Source of the DNA: G963923945 sp965199175
GTDB lineage: Bacteria; Pseudomonadota; Alphaproteobacteria; G963923945
Assembly (NCBI GenBank): GCA_965199175.1
Contig: OZ240684.1
Location: forward strand, 496,001 to 560,000
DNA: 64,000 nt
Reading direction: 5' to 3'
Both the position numbers and the translations under genes were made by a program. Below the pieces are notes generated by a model. That model saw only the letters and a list, made by a program, of their open reading frames with translations. It did not search any database and was not told the DNA's origin. Below, in pieces: positions 15,545-24,300 of the stretch. Position 1 is the first letter of the stretch, and each line of letters begins with the position of its first letter.

Positions 15545-15907
15545 ATGTCAATGAGTACGACCTATCGACGATGCGGCCTCCCGCCGAGTTTATCTGATTT
15601 TGCATCCCGGGCCGGTCTTGATGCGGCTTTGCGTTTAGCCGAAACAGCGGGCGGTCAGCGTAAATATATTCCGCGCAAAGAAGCTCTTTATGAAGGGCAT
15701 TGGCTGGTCTTGGCTCTGGGTTGGTCGGCAGCGCATATTCTGGCCGAGATGTGGGGTGGGGAGTCGTGGGACATTCCGGCGGCTGTCAGTTACACGAGCA
15801 AGAAGCAAGCGATACTGAACACCCAGGGATCTGCAAGTGCGGTGGCACGAAAATATGGTGTAAGTGCCCGCTATGTTAAAAGACTACGGGCTGAGGATAA
15901 TGGTTAG
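15545..15907 (+). CDS. Mor/C-type middle or late transcription activator
   Basis: A 120-residue protein resembling the Mor family of Mu, which activates middle/late promoters by binding a dyad upstream of a weak -10. It has a YIPRKEALYEGHWLV stretch, a dimer-like region with GG (MWGGESWDIP), and a C-terminal helix-turn-helix (AVARKYGVSARYVKRLRAE). AGGAG lies about 10 bases upstream of the ATG. The two dyads at 15909 and 18208 are candidate binding sites. It is the last regulatory gene before the lysis genes, as expected. Confidence 0.75.
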   Translation: MSMSTTYRRCGLPPSLSDFASRAGLDAALRLAETAGGQRKYIPRKEALYEGHWLVLALGWSAAHILAEMWGGESWDIPAAVSYTSKKQAILNTQGSASAVARKYGVSARYVKRLRAEDNG

Positions 15908-15908
15908 G

Positions 15909-15924
15909 GGTGAACGTGTTCACC
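15909..15924. promoter_or_regulatory. dyad GGTGAAC-N2-GTTCACC, candidate late-activator site
   Basis: A perfect 7+7 inverted repeat with a 2-base spacer directly after the Mor-like gene. The same dyad with the same flanks (GGG before, CTG after) recurs at 18208-18223. I see no strong -10, as expected for activator-dependent late promoters. Confidence 0.55.
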
Positions 15925-15960
15925 CTGTTTTTACCACCGCCAAAGCGGTTCTCTCATGGG

Positions 15961-16380
15961 ATGGAACCGTTAGAAAGAGAACAACTGATCCGTGATCTCA
16001 TTCGGGATGAAGGATCATGCCTCAAACCCTATCAATGTAGTGCCGGGAAGCTGACGATCGGTGTGGGTCGGAATCTGGAAGATCGTGGCATCTCTGAAGA
16101 TGAAGCCGGGTACCTGCTGAAGAATGATATTGCCGGGGTGCTGGATGATCTGGACCGGAACATCCCGTGGTGGCGGGGATTAGACCGCAAGCAACGACTG
16201 GCTTTGGCCAATATGGGCTTTAATCTCGGCTGGCCGCGATTGAGCCGGTTTAAGAACATGCTGGCGGCTCTCAAAGATGGCGATGTGGATACCGCGGCCC
16301 GCGAAGCCCTCAACAGCCGCTGGGCGGAACAAGTGGGCGCACGGGCCAAACGGATTGCCGATCAACTGAAAGGAAACTGA
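15961..16380 (+). CDS. phage lysozyme (GH24), E-C-T active site
   Basis: An endolysin cleaving peptidoglycan, 139 residues from ATG 15961. A GTG at 15910 would add 17 residues but lies within the activator dyad. The GH24 triad can be read as Glu17 (RDEG), Cys26 (KPYQCSAGK) and Thr32 (KLTIGVGRN). Spacing of 9 and 6 residues equals that of T4 lysozyme Glu11-Asp20-Thr26, with Cys in place of Asp, a known variant in the family. There is no signal peptide, so it needs the holin at 16384. Confidence 0.9.
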   Translation: MEPLEREQLIRDLIRDEGSCLKPYQCSAGKLTIGVGRNLEDRGISEDEAGYLLKNDIAGVLDDLDRNIPWWRGLDRKQRLALANMGFNLGWPRLSRFKNMLAALKDGDVDTAAREALNSRWAEQVGARAKRIADQLKGN

Positions 16381-16383
16381 ACC

Positions 16384-16803
16384 ATGTTGTCGCTGCTGGC
16401 TGGACCGGTCACCAAACTGGCCGGAGACCTGATTGATAACCTGTTTGAAACTGATGAAGAGAAGGCCAACGCCAAGGCCAAATTGATCAAGCTGGAGCAG
16501 GAAGGCAAGCTGAAAACCGCCGAGGTTCAGCTGTCGGCGATTATTGCTGAGGCCAAGTCGGCTGATCCCTATACGAGTAGGGGGAGGCCCACCTTTCTGT
16601 ATGTCATGTATATCATGATTTTGACCGCCATTCCGATGGGTGTCTTGTTTGCGTTGGCACCTGATACCGCAAACGCCGTTATTGATGGTGCGGAGCGATG
16701 GCTGACCGGCATCCCTGATGAACTGTGGACATTGTTTGGAGTGGGTTATCTCGGCTATACCGGCGCCCGGTCTTGGGATAAGAACCGCAAGGGGATCCGA
16801 TGA
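16384..16803 (+). CDS. holin of the 3TM type
   Basis: A 139-residue product with an N-terminal amphipathic/hydrophobic stretch, a charged helix (EEKANAKAKLIKLEQEGKLK), then two hydrophobic segments at about 74-92 (LYVMYIMILTAIPMGVLFAL) and 113-125. This is the layout of the 3TM holin family found beside lysozymes in Mu-like phages. It forms the pore that lets lysozyme reach the wall. Confidence 0.85.
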   Translation: MLSLLAGPVTKLAGDLIDNLFETDEEKANAKAKLIKLEQEGKLKTAEVQLSAIIAEAKSADPYTSRGRPTFLYVMYIMILTAIPMGVLFALAPDTANAVIDGAERWLTGIPDELWTLFGVGYLGYTGARSWDKNRKGIR

Positions 16804-17066
16804 TGGGTCTGGCAGAAGCGGAGTTTGTCTTAAAGATTATTCAATGGCTGGTGGTTCCGGCCCTGGTGTGGTGCTGGCGGTTGGACCGGCGTCTCACTCG
16901 GGCTGAGACCCAATCGGCTGATCTTGAGGCACTGCATGTGCTGGGTCTGCGGGTCGCCGAATTGACCGGCGAGATCAAGGCCCTGTCCGCGCGTGTAGGG
17001 TCACTGGAAGCGACAGTTAAAAGACAAGAAGATTACCTGTTGCATGGAGCCACCCGGAATGACTGA
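16800..17066 (+). CDS. DUF2730-like phage membrane/coiled-coil protein
   Basis: An 88-residue product coupled to the holin (ATGA). One membrane segment (residues 9-25) is followed by a long coiled coil (LRVAELTGEIKALSARVGSL). This matches the DUF2730 proteins found after holins in Mu-like phages; a spanin-like role is possible but unproven. Confidence 0.7.
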   Translation: MMGLAEAEFVLKIIQWLVVPALVWCWRLDRRLTRAETQSADLEALHVLGLRVAELTGEIKALSARVGSLEATVKRQEDYLLHGATRND

Positions 17067-17178
17067 TTATGCGCGGCATTATTTGGAGAATCTGCAGCTG
17101 ATGACCCTGCAGCTCTTAGCTGAGCAACCCAATTATCGACTGAATGACAGGTTGCTTTCAGGACTATTAGAAACGTAG
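17059..17178 (+). pseudogene. truncated phage HTH protein (VpaChn25_0724-like)
   Basis: The 39 codons (TDYARHYLENLQLMTLQLLA then NYRLNDRLLSGLLE) match the N-terminal third of a winged-helix protein that normally follows DUF2730 in these phages and is about 100 residues long. Here it stops at TAG 17176 and the rest is missing. This marks the left edge of a deleted or decayed late region. A short readable fragment at about 17247-17356 is not assignable. Confidence 0.5.
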
Positions 17179-17362
17179 GGCTTTTACCCCAGCCCGGGAC
17201 GAATTGCCTGCAATCTTTGATTGGCTGATAGAGAGCTGATCATCAAACGGAATATACGTGGATTGATCGTAGCAGAACTGATTTAAATGGCCGCGATGTT
17301 GTTCAGGGACGCGAAATTATTGATGGGGTCAAGCGGTCCGGTCCGGCATTTCAATAAGCCGC

Positions 17363-18010
17363 TTGCCACCGTCCCGTCTGCGGCATTCTACTCGCAGGCG
17401 ACCCGGTACTCCTAACGTCTTGACGACCTTGCATGAAGCAGGAGAGCATGCGCTCGTCGAGAGTCAGACTCTGGATGTTTTTGAAAAACACATCAGCCCA
17501 AAATTGCAAGGATTTGGCTGGTGGAGGTACCGCCTGATGCACGCCCCTAAAACCAGCAAAACTGTTCAGATATCGTTGGGGAGTCCTCGGCGGTTCAAGG
17601 TGATTTATCGTGCCAATTTGCATACAGCCCGGGCAGTGGTCGCGAGCCCGGCGCACCAAGGCAGTATTGCCTTATTTTGTCTGTGAATGAGAGCCATGCC
17701 AGGAGTATCAACCAGAGCATGCGGCCAAAGCCGGACTGATTTTTCCTGTCGATGACTCTGTTGGGAATCAATGGATTCCGCCATCTGCCTGGGGTGTCGC
17801 TGTCGGGTTCGGTCAGTTGGCAATCCCGAACTCAAACGACATGGCTGGAAGGTTGGAGCTGCCCCGGATATTCCGACAAGATGCCGGGTCAATAAGCGGA
17901 CAGGCGAGGTTTATCGAATCCCTTGGGGAATTGATCGAGGCTGGGATGTCAATCCGGGGAAAAACCGCACTACCATTTTGGAGGCTAAGCGGGCCGAAAG
18001 CAAAGCGTAG
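17363..18010 (+). pseudogene. relic of Mu F-like minor head protein
   Basis: Recognisable gpF/SPP1-gp7-type segments are spread over different frames. VLTTLHEAGEHALVESQTLD, then LQGFGWW and LGSPRRFKVIYRANLHTAR, are in one frame. ARRTKAVLPYFV, an in-frame TGA, and then PEHAAKAGLIFPVDDSVGNQ are in a second. The Cys motif GCRCRVRSVGN with RTGEVYRIPWGIDRGWDVNP is in a third. At least two frameshifts and one stop disrupt the gene. The F protein is needed for head assembly, so head formation is lost. Terminase and portal, which should precede it, are absent. Confidence 0.8.
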
Positions 18011-18207
18011 TTCAGGCAGGCCTTTAAGCAGTCAATACAATCACTGCCATAAAGCCCCTGGGAGTGGGAGCAGTGCTCCGGGCAAGGGTAACCACAGGGA
18101 AAAATCATTAAATGCGCTCTTAAATGCCTCTCTGCTGCTTTGAGGGGGAGGTATCGGGAGAAGAGATCCTCTCTATCAATGAGGGTTGGTATTTTTGGTC
18201 TTTTGGG

Positions 18208-18223
18208 GGTGAACAAGTTCACC
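18208..18223. promoter_or_regulatory. second dyad GGTGAAC-N2-GTTCACC
   Basis: Same arms, spacer length and flanks as the site at 15909-15924. It lies upstream of the I-protease relic and the remaining structural genes, where a Mor/C-dependent late promoter would be expected. Confidence 0.55.
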
Positions 18224-18259
18224 CTGAACAAGACCAGAAAGCCGGATCATAGTGCTGCT

Positions 18260-18472
18260 ATGTCAACGAATACGTCAATTATCGGCAGCCTGGTGGCTAT
18301 AGCCTCTGCGAACAATAGCGGGAATGTCCCGGATTGGGTTCATCTCATTCCAGGCAGACCGGCTGTTGAGCCTCGCGGTCGTTTTGAAAGACAGCCAAGC
18401 CAAACCCTAAAAAGCCAAACCCCGAAGAGAAAAAAATCAAAAACAGCTGATGATGTATATAACCAAAGCTGA
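18260..18472 (+). pseudogene. truncated Mu I-like protease/scaffold protein
   Basis: The N-terminal residues contain the signature of Mu protease I (SLVAIASANNSGNVPDWVHL, then IPGRPAVEPRGRF resembling the LLPAG-GRDGR region). It then runs into an unrelated Lys/Ser-rich tail and stops after 70 codons, whereas intact I proteins are over 300 residues. The major capsid gene that should follow is missing, so a deletion joined this point to the DUF1320 gene. Confidence 0.6.
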
Positions 18473-18890
18473 CATCCTGGCCGCCTATAGCCAGGCAGTT
18501 CTGAATGGCGTTGGAGCTGGCTATCCCCCTGAGGGGCGGGACTTTATCATTGATCGTGCCTGCAAGATGGCGAGTGCGGAAATCAATGTCCATATTTCTG
18601 CTCGCTATCCTCTCCCGCTTTTGGAACCGATTCCGCCAATCATTCAATCCCTGGCGATTGATATTGCGGTTTACAAACTGGCGACCATTGGCACCGGTCT
18701 GACCGAGGAAAAGCGCAAAAGATACGAAGACGCCAGCCGCATCTTGCGTGATATTGCCACCGGGCGGACCAGCCTGGAGATCAGCAGTCCGCCGGACGGA
18801 TCAGATGAAACCGGGAGTACTGTTGCCGATCCCCCTCCGGTAATTGTCAAAGGCCCCCCGCGGGTTTTCAGATGCGGGGACAGGACATGA
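18450..18890 (+). CDS. DUF1320 (Mu gp36-like) phage protein
   Basis: A 146-residue product with the DUF1320 pattern: MMYITKADILAAYS at the N-terminus and the helical core (AINVHISARYPLPL-like, IAVYKLATIGTGLTEEKRKR, YEDASRILRDIATGRTSL). Gp36 is a probable head-tail connector component. It appears intact although its neighbours are deleted. The stop overlaps the next start (ATGA). Confidence 0.8.
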   Translation: MMYITKADILAAYSQAVLNGVGAGYPPEGRDFIIDRACKMASAEINVHISARYPLPLLEPIPPIIQSLAIDIAVYKLATIGTGLTEEKRKRYEDASRILRDIATGRTSLEISSPPDGSDETGSTVADPPPVIVKGPPRVFRCGDRT

Positions 18891-19360
18891 CCGGAACCAC
18901 CAGCATCCCTGAGATCAACAGGATGGAAGCCATCCGGCATCGATTTAATCAGTTGGCCGGGATTAAGTTTGATCTTCTGGTTGAAAGCCAAACCCGGAGC
19001 CGGTTGGCACAAGAAAAAGAATCCCCAATAAGCCGTGATGCGGCAGTGGTCACCCTGGCTGAAGCGGCCGCCATCACTTTAAGCAATCAGGATTTTGGTC
19101 TTGATTTTGTGCCTCCGACCCGACCGGGTGATATTGACGAGGCAGGTAATCTCTATTCTTCCGATCCGGATGGTCACAGGGTCGCCATCCGGGCGATTGA
19201 CTGGATACAGACCTTACGGTGGGGGACCCCGGCCTGGGGCAGGACTGCCCCTTTCCCTTCTGAGCTTTATTTCGGCCAGATACCGAAGATCGGCCAGGCC
19301 AACAAGGCTCATGATCGCAAGGTTGCTGATGTACCCAATGATGGGAACCCAACCCCATGA
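18887..19360 (+). CDS. phage structural-region protein of unknown function
   Basis: A 157-residue product from ATG 18887, coupled to the DUF1320 gene. No family recognised with confidence. It occupies the place of Mu gp37/gpG-like virion proteins. A GC-rich stretch at 19211-19228 (RWGTPAWGR) may be another degenerate palindromic element. The 106 bases after it (19361-19466) contain no gene and probably mark a deletion of sheath, tube and tape-measure genes. Confidence 0.5.
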   Translation: MTGTTSIPEINRMEAIRHRFNQLAGIKFDLLVESQTRSRLAQEKESPISRDAAVVTLAEAAAITLSNQDFGLDFVPPTRPGDIDEAGNLYSSDPDGHRVAIRAIDWIQTLRWGTPAWGRTAPFPSELYFGQIPKIGQANKAHDRKVADVPNDGNPTP

Positions 19361-19466
19361 TCAGCAGTTTTTGTCAATGGTCATCAAAGAGCACGCATTG
19401 GTGATCCGATTGATTGCGGATCAATGGTTGCTGAAGGATCTACCAGCGTTTTTGCGGGAGGCTAGT

Positions 19467-19766
19467 ATGAACACCGGGATGAATCGAGAAAGTAGAGAAT
19501 ATCTGGTTGGGCCAAGTCATTTGATCCAATCGATTCGCGACATCTTGACCCGACCCATCAGGTTGCGGGCTATGCGCCGTGATTATGGATCGCGGTTATT
19601 CGATTTGATTGACCCTCCGGTTGATGGTGGCTTGCTGCGGGAATCACGTTTGCGCTTTGAGCGGATAACGGAATCTCTTACCCCTGGTCGCGCCATTTTA
19701 AGTTCAGAAGGCTTTTATTTACCTGAAGGCCGGGAAATCACTCTGCCGGGGATTATCCTCCAATGA
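19467..19766 (+). CDS. P2 W / T4 gp25-like baseplate protein
   Basis: A 99-residue product from ATG 19467 with GGGAGG about 5 bases upstream; a longer frame upstream is not needed. The sequence GMNRESREYLVGPSHLIQSI, then RDILTRPIRLRAMRRDYGSR, is the typical W/gp25 baseplate wedge signature. It starts a compact W-J-I-fibre block with four-base overlaps. Confidence 0.88.
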   Translation: MNTGMNRESREYLVGPSHLIQSIRDILTRPIRLRAMRRDYGSRLFDLIDPPVDGGLLRESRLRFERITESLTPGRAILSSEGFYLPEGREITLPGIILQ

Positions 19767-20659
19767 CCCGGTTTAGTGCCATCCGGTTGTCTGAGTTGCC
19801 ACCACCACCGGTGATTGAGCCGCTTGATTATGAAACCGCTCTTGCGGTGTTGAAACAGGATCTCATCAATCACAATGCTGAATTGGCCGAAGTTCTCAAT
19901 CTGGAATCTCGATCTGTCAGAAAAGTTCTCGAAGCCTGCGCCCATCGCGAGACCGCCTTGCGCCAGCGTATCAATGACGCGGCGCGCGGAGTCATGCTGG
20001 CCTCGGCTCAGGGTGGTGATCTGGATCACCTGGCTGCATTCTTTGGCGTAGAACGACAGACCCTGACTCCCGGCGATCCGCAAGCTCGTCCTGCGCGTCT
20101 ACCTGTTTATGAAGACGATGAGCGCTTGCGCCAACGCACTCAGTTGTCTCTTGAAGGATACACCACTGCCGGGCCGGTGGGGTCTTACGTTTTTTGGAGC
20201 CTGTCCGCCTCACCGAATGTCAAGGATGTTCACATCGCCAGCCCGACCCCGGGCCGCGTGGTCGTGACGGTTTTATCCATGCAAGGAGATGGGGTACCGG
20301 ATGCAGACTTGTTGGCTCTGGTTGACGCCAGGCTGAGTGCCAAAGATGTTCGGCCTCTGACCGATCAGGTCACCGTCCAGGCGGCGACCATTCGCCAATA
20401 TAGCGTTCAGGCCCGCCTTGTTCTTCATGATGGTCTGGATGCTGCTGTTGTGCGCAATGCTGCGACAGCTGGGCTCAACACTTACGTGGAAGCCCGGCAT
20501 CGCCTTGGGGAGAGCATCACCCAATCTGGAATTGACGCCGCATTGAATGTCGCGGGCGTGCGCACAATAACCCTCATCGGGTGGCGCGATATTGAAACTG
20601 CGTCCAATGAAGCACCCAAAATGACCGGGGCAACCCTGACCATTGAGGAGGCGTCATGA
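19763..20659 (+). CDS. P2 J-like baseplate assembly protein
   Basis: A 298-residue product matching baseplate J: N-terminal IEPLDYETALAVLKQDLINH, a middle region with ERLRQRTQLSLEGYTTAGPV, and a C-terminal part with LGESITQSGIDAALNVAGV. Forms the baseplate wedge with W and I in contractile tails. It overlaps both neighbours by four bases. Apparently intact. Confidence 0.9.
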   Translation: MTRFSAIRLSELPPPPVIEPLDYETALAVLKQDLINHNAELAEVLNLESRSVRKVLEACAHRETALRQRINDAARGVMLASAQGGDLDHLAAFFGVERQTLTPGDPQARPARLPVYEDDERLRQRTQLSLEGYTTAGPVGSYVFWSLSASPNVKDVHIASPTPGRVVVTVLSMQGDGVPDADLLALVDARLSAKDVRPLTDQVTVQAATIRQYSVQARLVLHDGLDAAVVRNAATAGLNTYVEARHRLGESITQSGIDAALNVAGVRTITLIGWRDIETASNEAPKMTGATLTIEEAS

Positions 20660-21318
20660 GCGTGCTGCCTCCCCATTCCACCAGGCTGGAAAATCAGCTT
20701 GAGAGGACAACTGAACGCATAACCAATCACCGGGTCCCTTTGAGAATGCTCTGGGATCCACAGACATGTCCGGCAAGCCATCTGCCGTGGCTGGCCTGGG
20801 CATTTTCTGTCGATCACTGGAACAGTGACTGGCCCGAAAGCGTCAAGCGCCGGGTTATTGCTCAGAGTATCACCCTGCACCGGCGCAAAGGAACCCCCGC
20901 TGCCATCAAGGACGCTCTGGCGGCGTTGAACATACAGTTTCATTTACGCGAATGGTGGGAGCAAACCCCACAAGGTACACCCCATACCTTCACCATCACC
21001 CTGGTTGCTGAAAATAATCTGCGCCCACAGAGCCACAGCCCACAGAGCCACAGTCCACAGGCCCGCAGCATGCTTCCGGCTCACATCCAGGAAAATACGG
21101 TTATCGCTGTGAACGCCAGCAAACCGGCACGTTCCCATTTCACTGTTTTGGCATCAGCGTCCCCGGCAAGTCGCCTGGGGCTGGGCGTTGCCCAGCAGTG
21201 TAGCCAGAAAATGAAAGCGGCGATCACTTCTGGGGTCAGTGGAGTGACCTCAGCAATGGTCATCGCCGCTGCCCAATCCATTTCAACCCGCCTGACGGCG
21301 CATATGGAGGTCACATGA
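20656..21318 (+). CDS. P2 I-like tail protein
   Basis: A 220-residue product of the phage tail protein I family: the core LPWLAWAFSVDHWNSDWPES followed by RRVIAQSITLHRRKGTPAAI is diagnostic. A 15-bp tandem duplication at about 21030-21062 gives SHSPQSHSPQ in the middle. Four-base overlaps with J and the fibre gene. Confidence 0.88.
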   Translation: MSVLPPHSTRLENQLERTTERITNHRVPLRMLWDPQTCPASHLPWLAWAFSVDHWNSDWPESVKRRVIAQSITLHRRKGTPAAIKDALAALNIQFHLREWWEQTPQGTPHTFTITLVAENNLRPQSHSPQSHSPQARSMLPAHIQENTVIAVNASKPARSHFTVLASASPASRLGLGVAQQCSQKMKAAITSGVSGVTSAMVIAAAQSISTRLTAHMEVT

Positions 21319-24300
21319 CACTTAACCTGAATCCTGTTTTCACCAGCGCTGGTCTGGCCGCTATTGAAGCCGCTCACGGCCGGGGAATCTCATTAGAAAT
21401 CACCCATGTCGCCCTTGGCGATGGGCAATCGCAGAGCAACGACCGGGTTGGTGTCGCGATCCGTGACGACAACGGTATTCCGTTGAATGCGGCGCGAACA
21501 CGGACTGCCCTTTATAATGAGCAGCTACGGGTTCCCCTCACCGCCGCGACATCCCAGGCCAATCAGGTGATGATGGAAGGAACTGTCCCGCCATCGGCAA
21601 CAGAAGAGTTCTTTATCCGCGAAATCGGATTCTTCGCTGAAAACGTTCTGATTGCCTACTGGTCTGACGCTGAGACCAATCTGGGATACAGAGGCGCGGC
21701 AGCGGCATGGAATTTTCAGTTCGCCCTGGCATGGATGGACCTGCCCGCCAACGCCATCACCGTGCGTTTTACTAATGGTGCCGTATCTGGGGTGATGGAA
21801 CGTCTGCAAACCCATATCGATGATACCGACACCCACCGTCCTCTGGCTAGCCAAGCTGAGGCCCGTGTTGGAACCAGCAACACCAAGCTCATGACGCCCT
21901 TGCGGGTCAAGGAAGCTGTAGATTCCCGCTTGGCCACCCAGGCCGATGCCCGTACCGAAACCAACAATGCCAAACTCATGACGCCCTTGCGGGTCAAGGA
22001 AGCTGTAGATTCCCGCCTGGCCACCCAGGCCGAGGCTCGCACCGGAACCAAAAACACTCAGCTGATGACGCCCTTGCGGGTCAAGGAAGCCACAGATGCT
22101 CGCCTGGCCACCCAGGCCGAGGCCCGTGCCGGAACCAACAACACCAAACTCATGACACCCTTGCGGGTCAAGGAAGCCGCAGATGCCCGCCTGGCCACCG
22201 GAGCCGAGGCCCGCGCCGGGACTGACCGTACCAAGCTGATGTCGCCCTACCGGACCAAACAGGCAATTGAGAACCATCAACCCTCTCTGGCCACCGGAGA
22301 CGAGGCCCGTACCGGAACCAACAACACCAAACTCATGACACCCTTGCGGGCGAGGGAAGCAGCAGACTACCAAAGTGCTCCTCGGTTCGGTTTGGATTCC
22401 CCGAATTTTCAAACCATCACCACGCCCGGTGATGCGGCCCATTACTATCCAGTAAGGCTGTCTGGCAGGAATGAACAAAGTGGATTTCTTGGCGATCTTC
22501 TCATCGAGAGAGAAACGCATGCCCAAGAAAATCTCTATGGTCGCTTCAATGGCGCGCTTATGTTTGACGCCCGGTTTTACCCATACCGTTTGGATAGATG
22601 GCCTCGGGGGGTTGCCGTTCGGTTCTACAGAGAGACCCAACCACAGCAAGAAGCGAACCGTACTCCTCAATATATCGCCAAGATTGATTTCCCCTCTGTC
22701 TACGCCGTTATTTGGTTGCGCGGGGCGACGACGTATCGGATATGGCTCTCTGAAGGTAGGGCTATGCTCTCTAATGCCCAAGGCCGCATTGGGACCGAAA
22801 CATTTGCGGTGTTGGACAAAGACCACACGCCCTTACTCCCCCAAACCACAGAAGGGCCGGACATCGCCAGCCAAGACGAGGCCCGTACCGGGACCGACAA
22901 CACCAAACTCATGACACCTCTGCGGACCAAGGAAGCCGCAGATGCCCGCCTGGCCACCGGAGCTGAGGCCCGCACCGGGACCGACCGTACCAGGCTGATG
23001 TCGCCCTACCGGACCAAACAGGCGATTGAGAACCACAGTGCTCCCCGTCTTGCTCTGGACTCTCCTCTTTTTCAGACCATCACCACCCCAGGGGATGCCG
23101 GGCATTACTATCCGGTCAATCTTGGCTCTGATATGGGGGATATTTTTATTGAAAAAGAGGTTCACGAAAACAGCGAAACATATGGGCGTTTTAACGGCTC
23201 GCTTATATTTGACGCACGACTTTATCCTTATAGATACGGTGTTTGGCCCAGACATATAGATATAAGATTTTATAAAGAGGCAGCCTATCGACACGCTGAA
23301 AACCGGACGCCGCAATTTGTCGCGAAGGTGGAATTTGAGATCCAAGGCGTGGACGCAATCATCTGGCTGCGCGGCGCAACGACGTACCGGATTTGGCGGC
23401 CTGGCGAAACTGTCAGTGCGTCGAATCCTCAAGGCCGCATTGGTGCGAAAAACTATGGGGTTCTGGACAAAGACCACACGCCCTTACTCCCCCAAACCAC
23501 AGAAGGGCCGGACATCGCCAGCCAAGACGAGGCCCATACCGGGACCAACAACACCAAACTCATGACACCCTTGCGGGTCAAGGAAGCCGCAGATGCTCGC
23601 CTGGCTACCGGAGCTGAGGCCCGCGCCGGGACTGACCGTACCAGGCTGATGTCGCCCTACCGGACCAAACAGGCGATTGAGAACCACAGTGCTCCCCGCC
23701 TTGCTCTGGACTCCCTAAATTTTCAAACCATCACCACCCCAGGGGATGCCGGGCATTACTATCCGGTTCAACTGGGTCTCTCGCTCAGTTTTCTTGGTGA
23801 TATTTTGATTGAGCGAGAGGTCCACGCTAACAGGGATGTTTACGGCCAATTCAATGGCGGGCTTTTATTTGACGCCCGCTGTTATCCGCATAATTTTGGC
23901 CGCTGGCCTGAACGCTTTGATGTCCGGCTTTACGAAGAAACTTCCTACGGTAGTGCTGATGACCGAACACCGCAATTTATCGCCAAGCTGGCCGTCGATG
24001 CAGGAACGAGCAGAAGCTACGCCGTTATTTGGTTGCGCGGGGCGACGACGTATCGGATATGGCTCTCTGAAGGTAGGGCTATGCTCTCTAATGCCCAAGG
24101 CCGCATTGGGACCGAAACATTTGCGGTGTTGGACAAAGACCACACGCCCTTACTCCCCCAAACCACAGAAGGGCCGGACATCGCCAGCCAAGACGAGGCC
24201 CGTACCGGGACCAACAACACCAAACTCATGACACCCTTGCGGGTCAAGGAAGCCGCAGATGCCCGCCTGGCCACCGGAGCCGAGGCCCGTGCCGGGACCG

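Noticed and set aside
15372..15597. Two overlapping frames between gam and the Mor-like gene
   Set aside because: Composition is poor, no family match, and the frames conflict with each other; left as uncertain space.
21525..22826. 433-codon open frame on the minus strand inside the tail fibre gene
   Set aside because: Shadow of the repetitive fibre sequence: it repeats with the same period as the fibre modules, has no domain, and the sense strand is a clear fibre protein.
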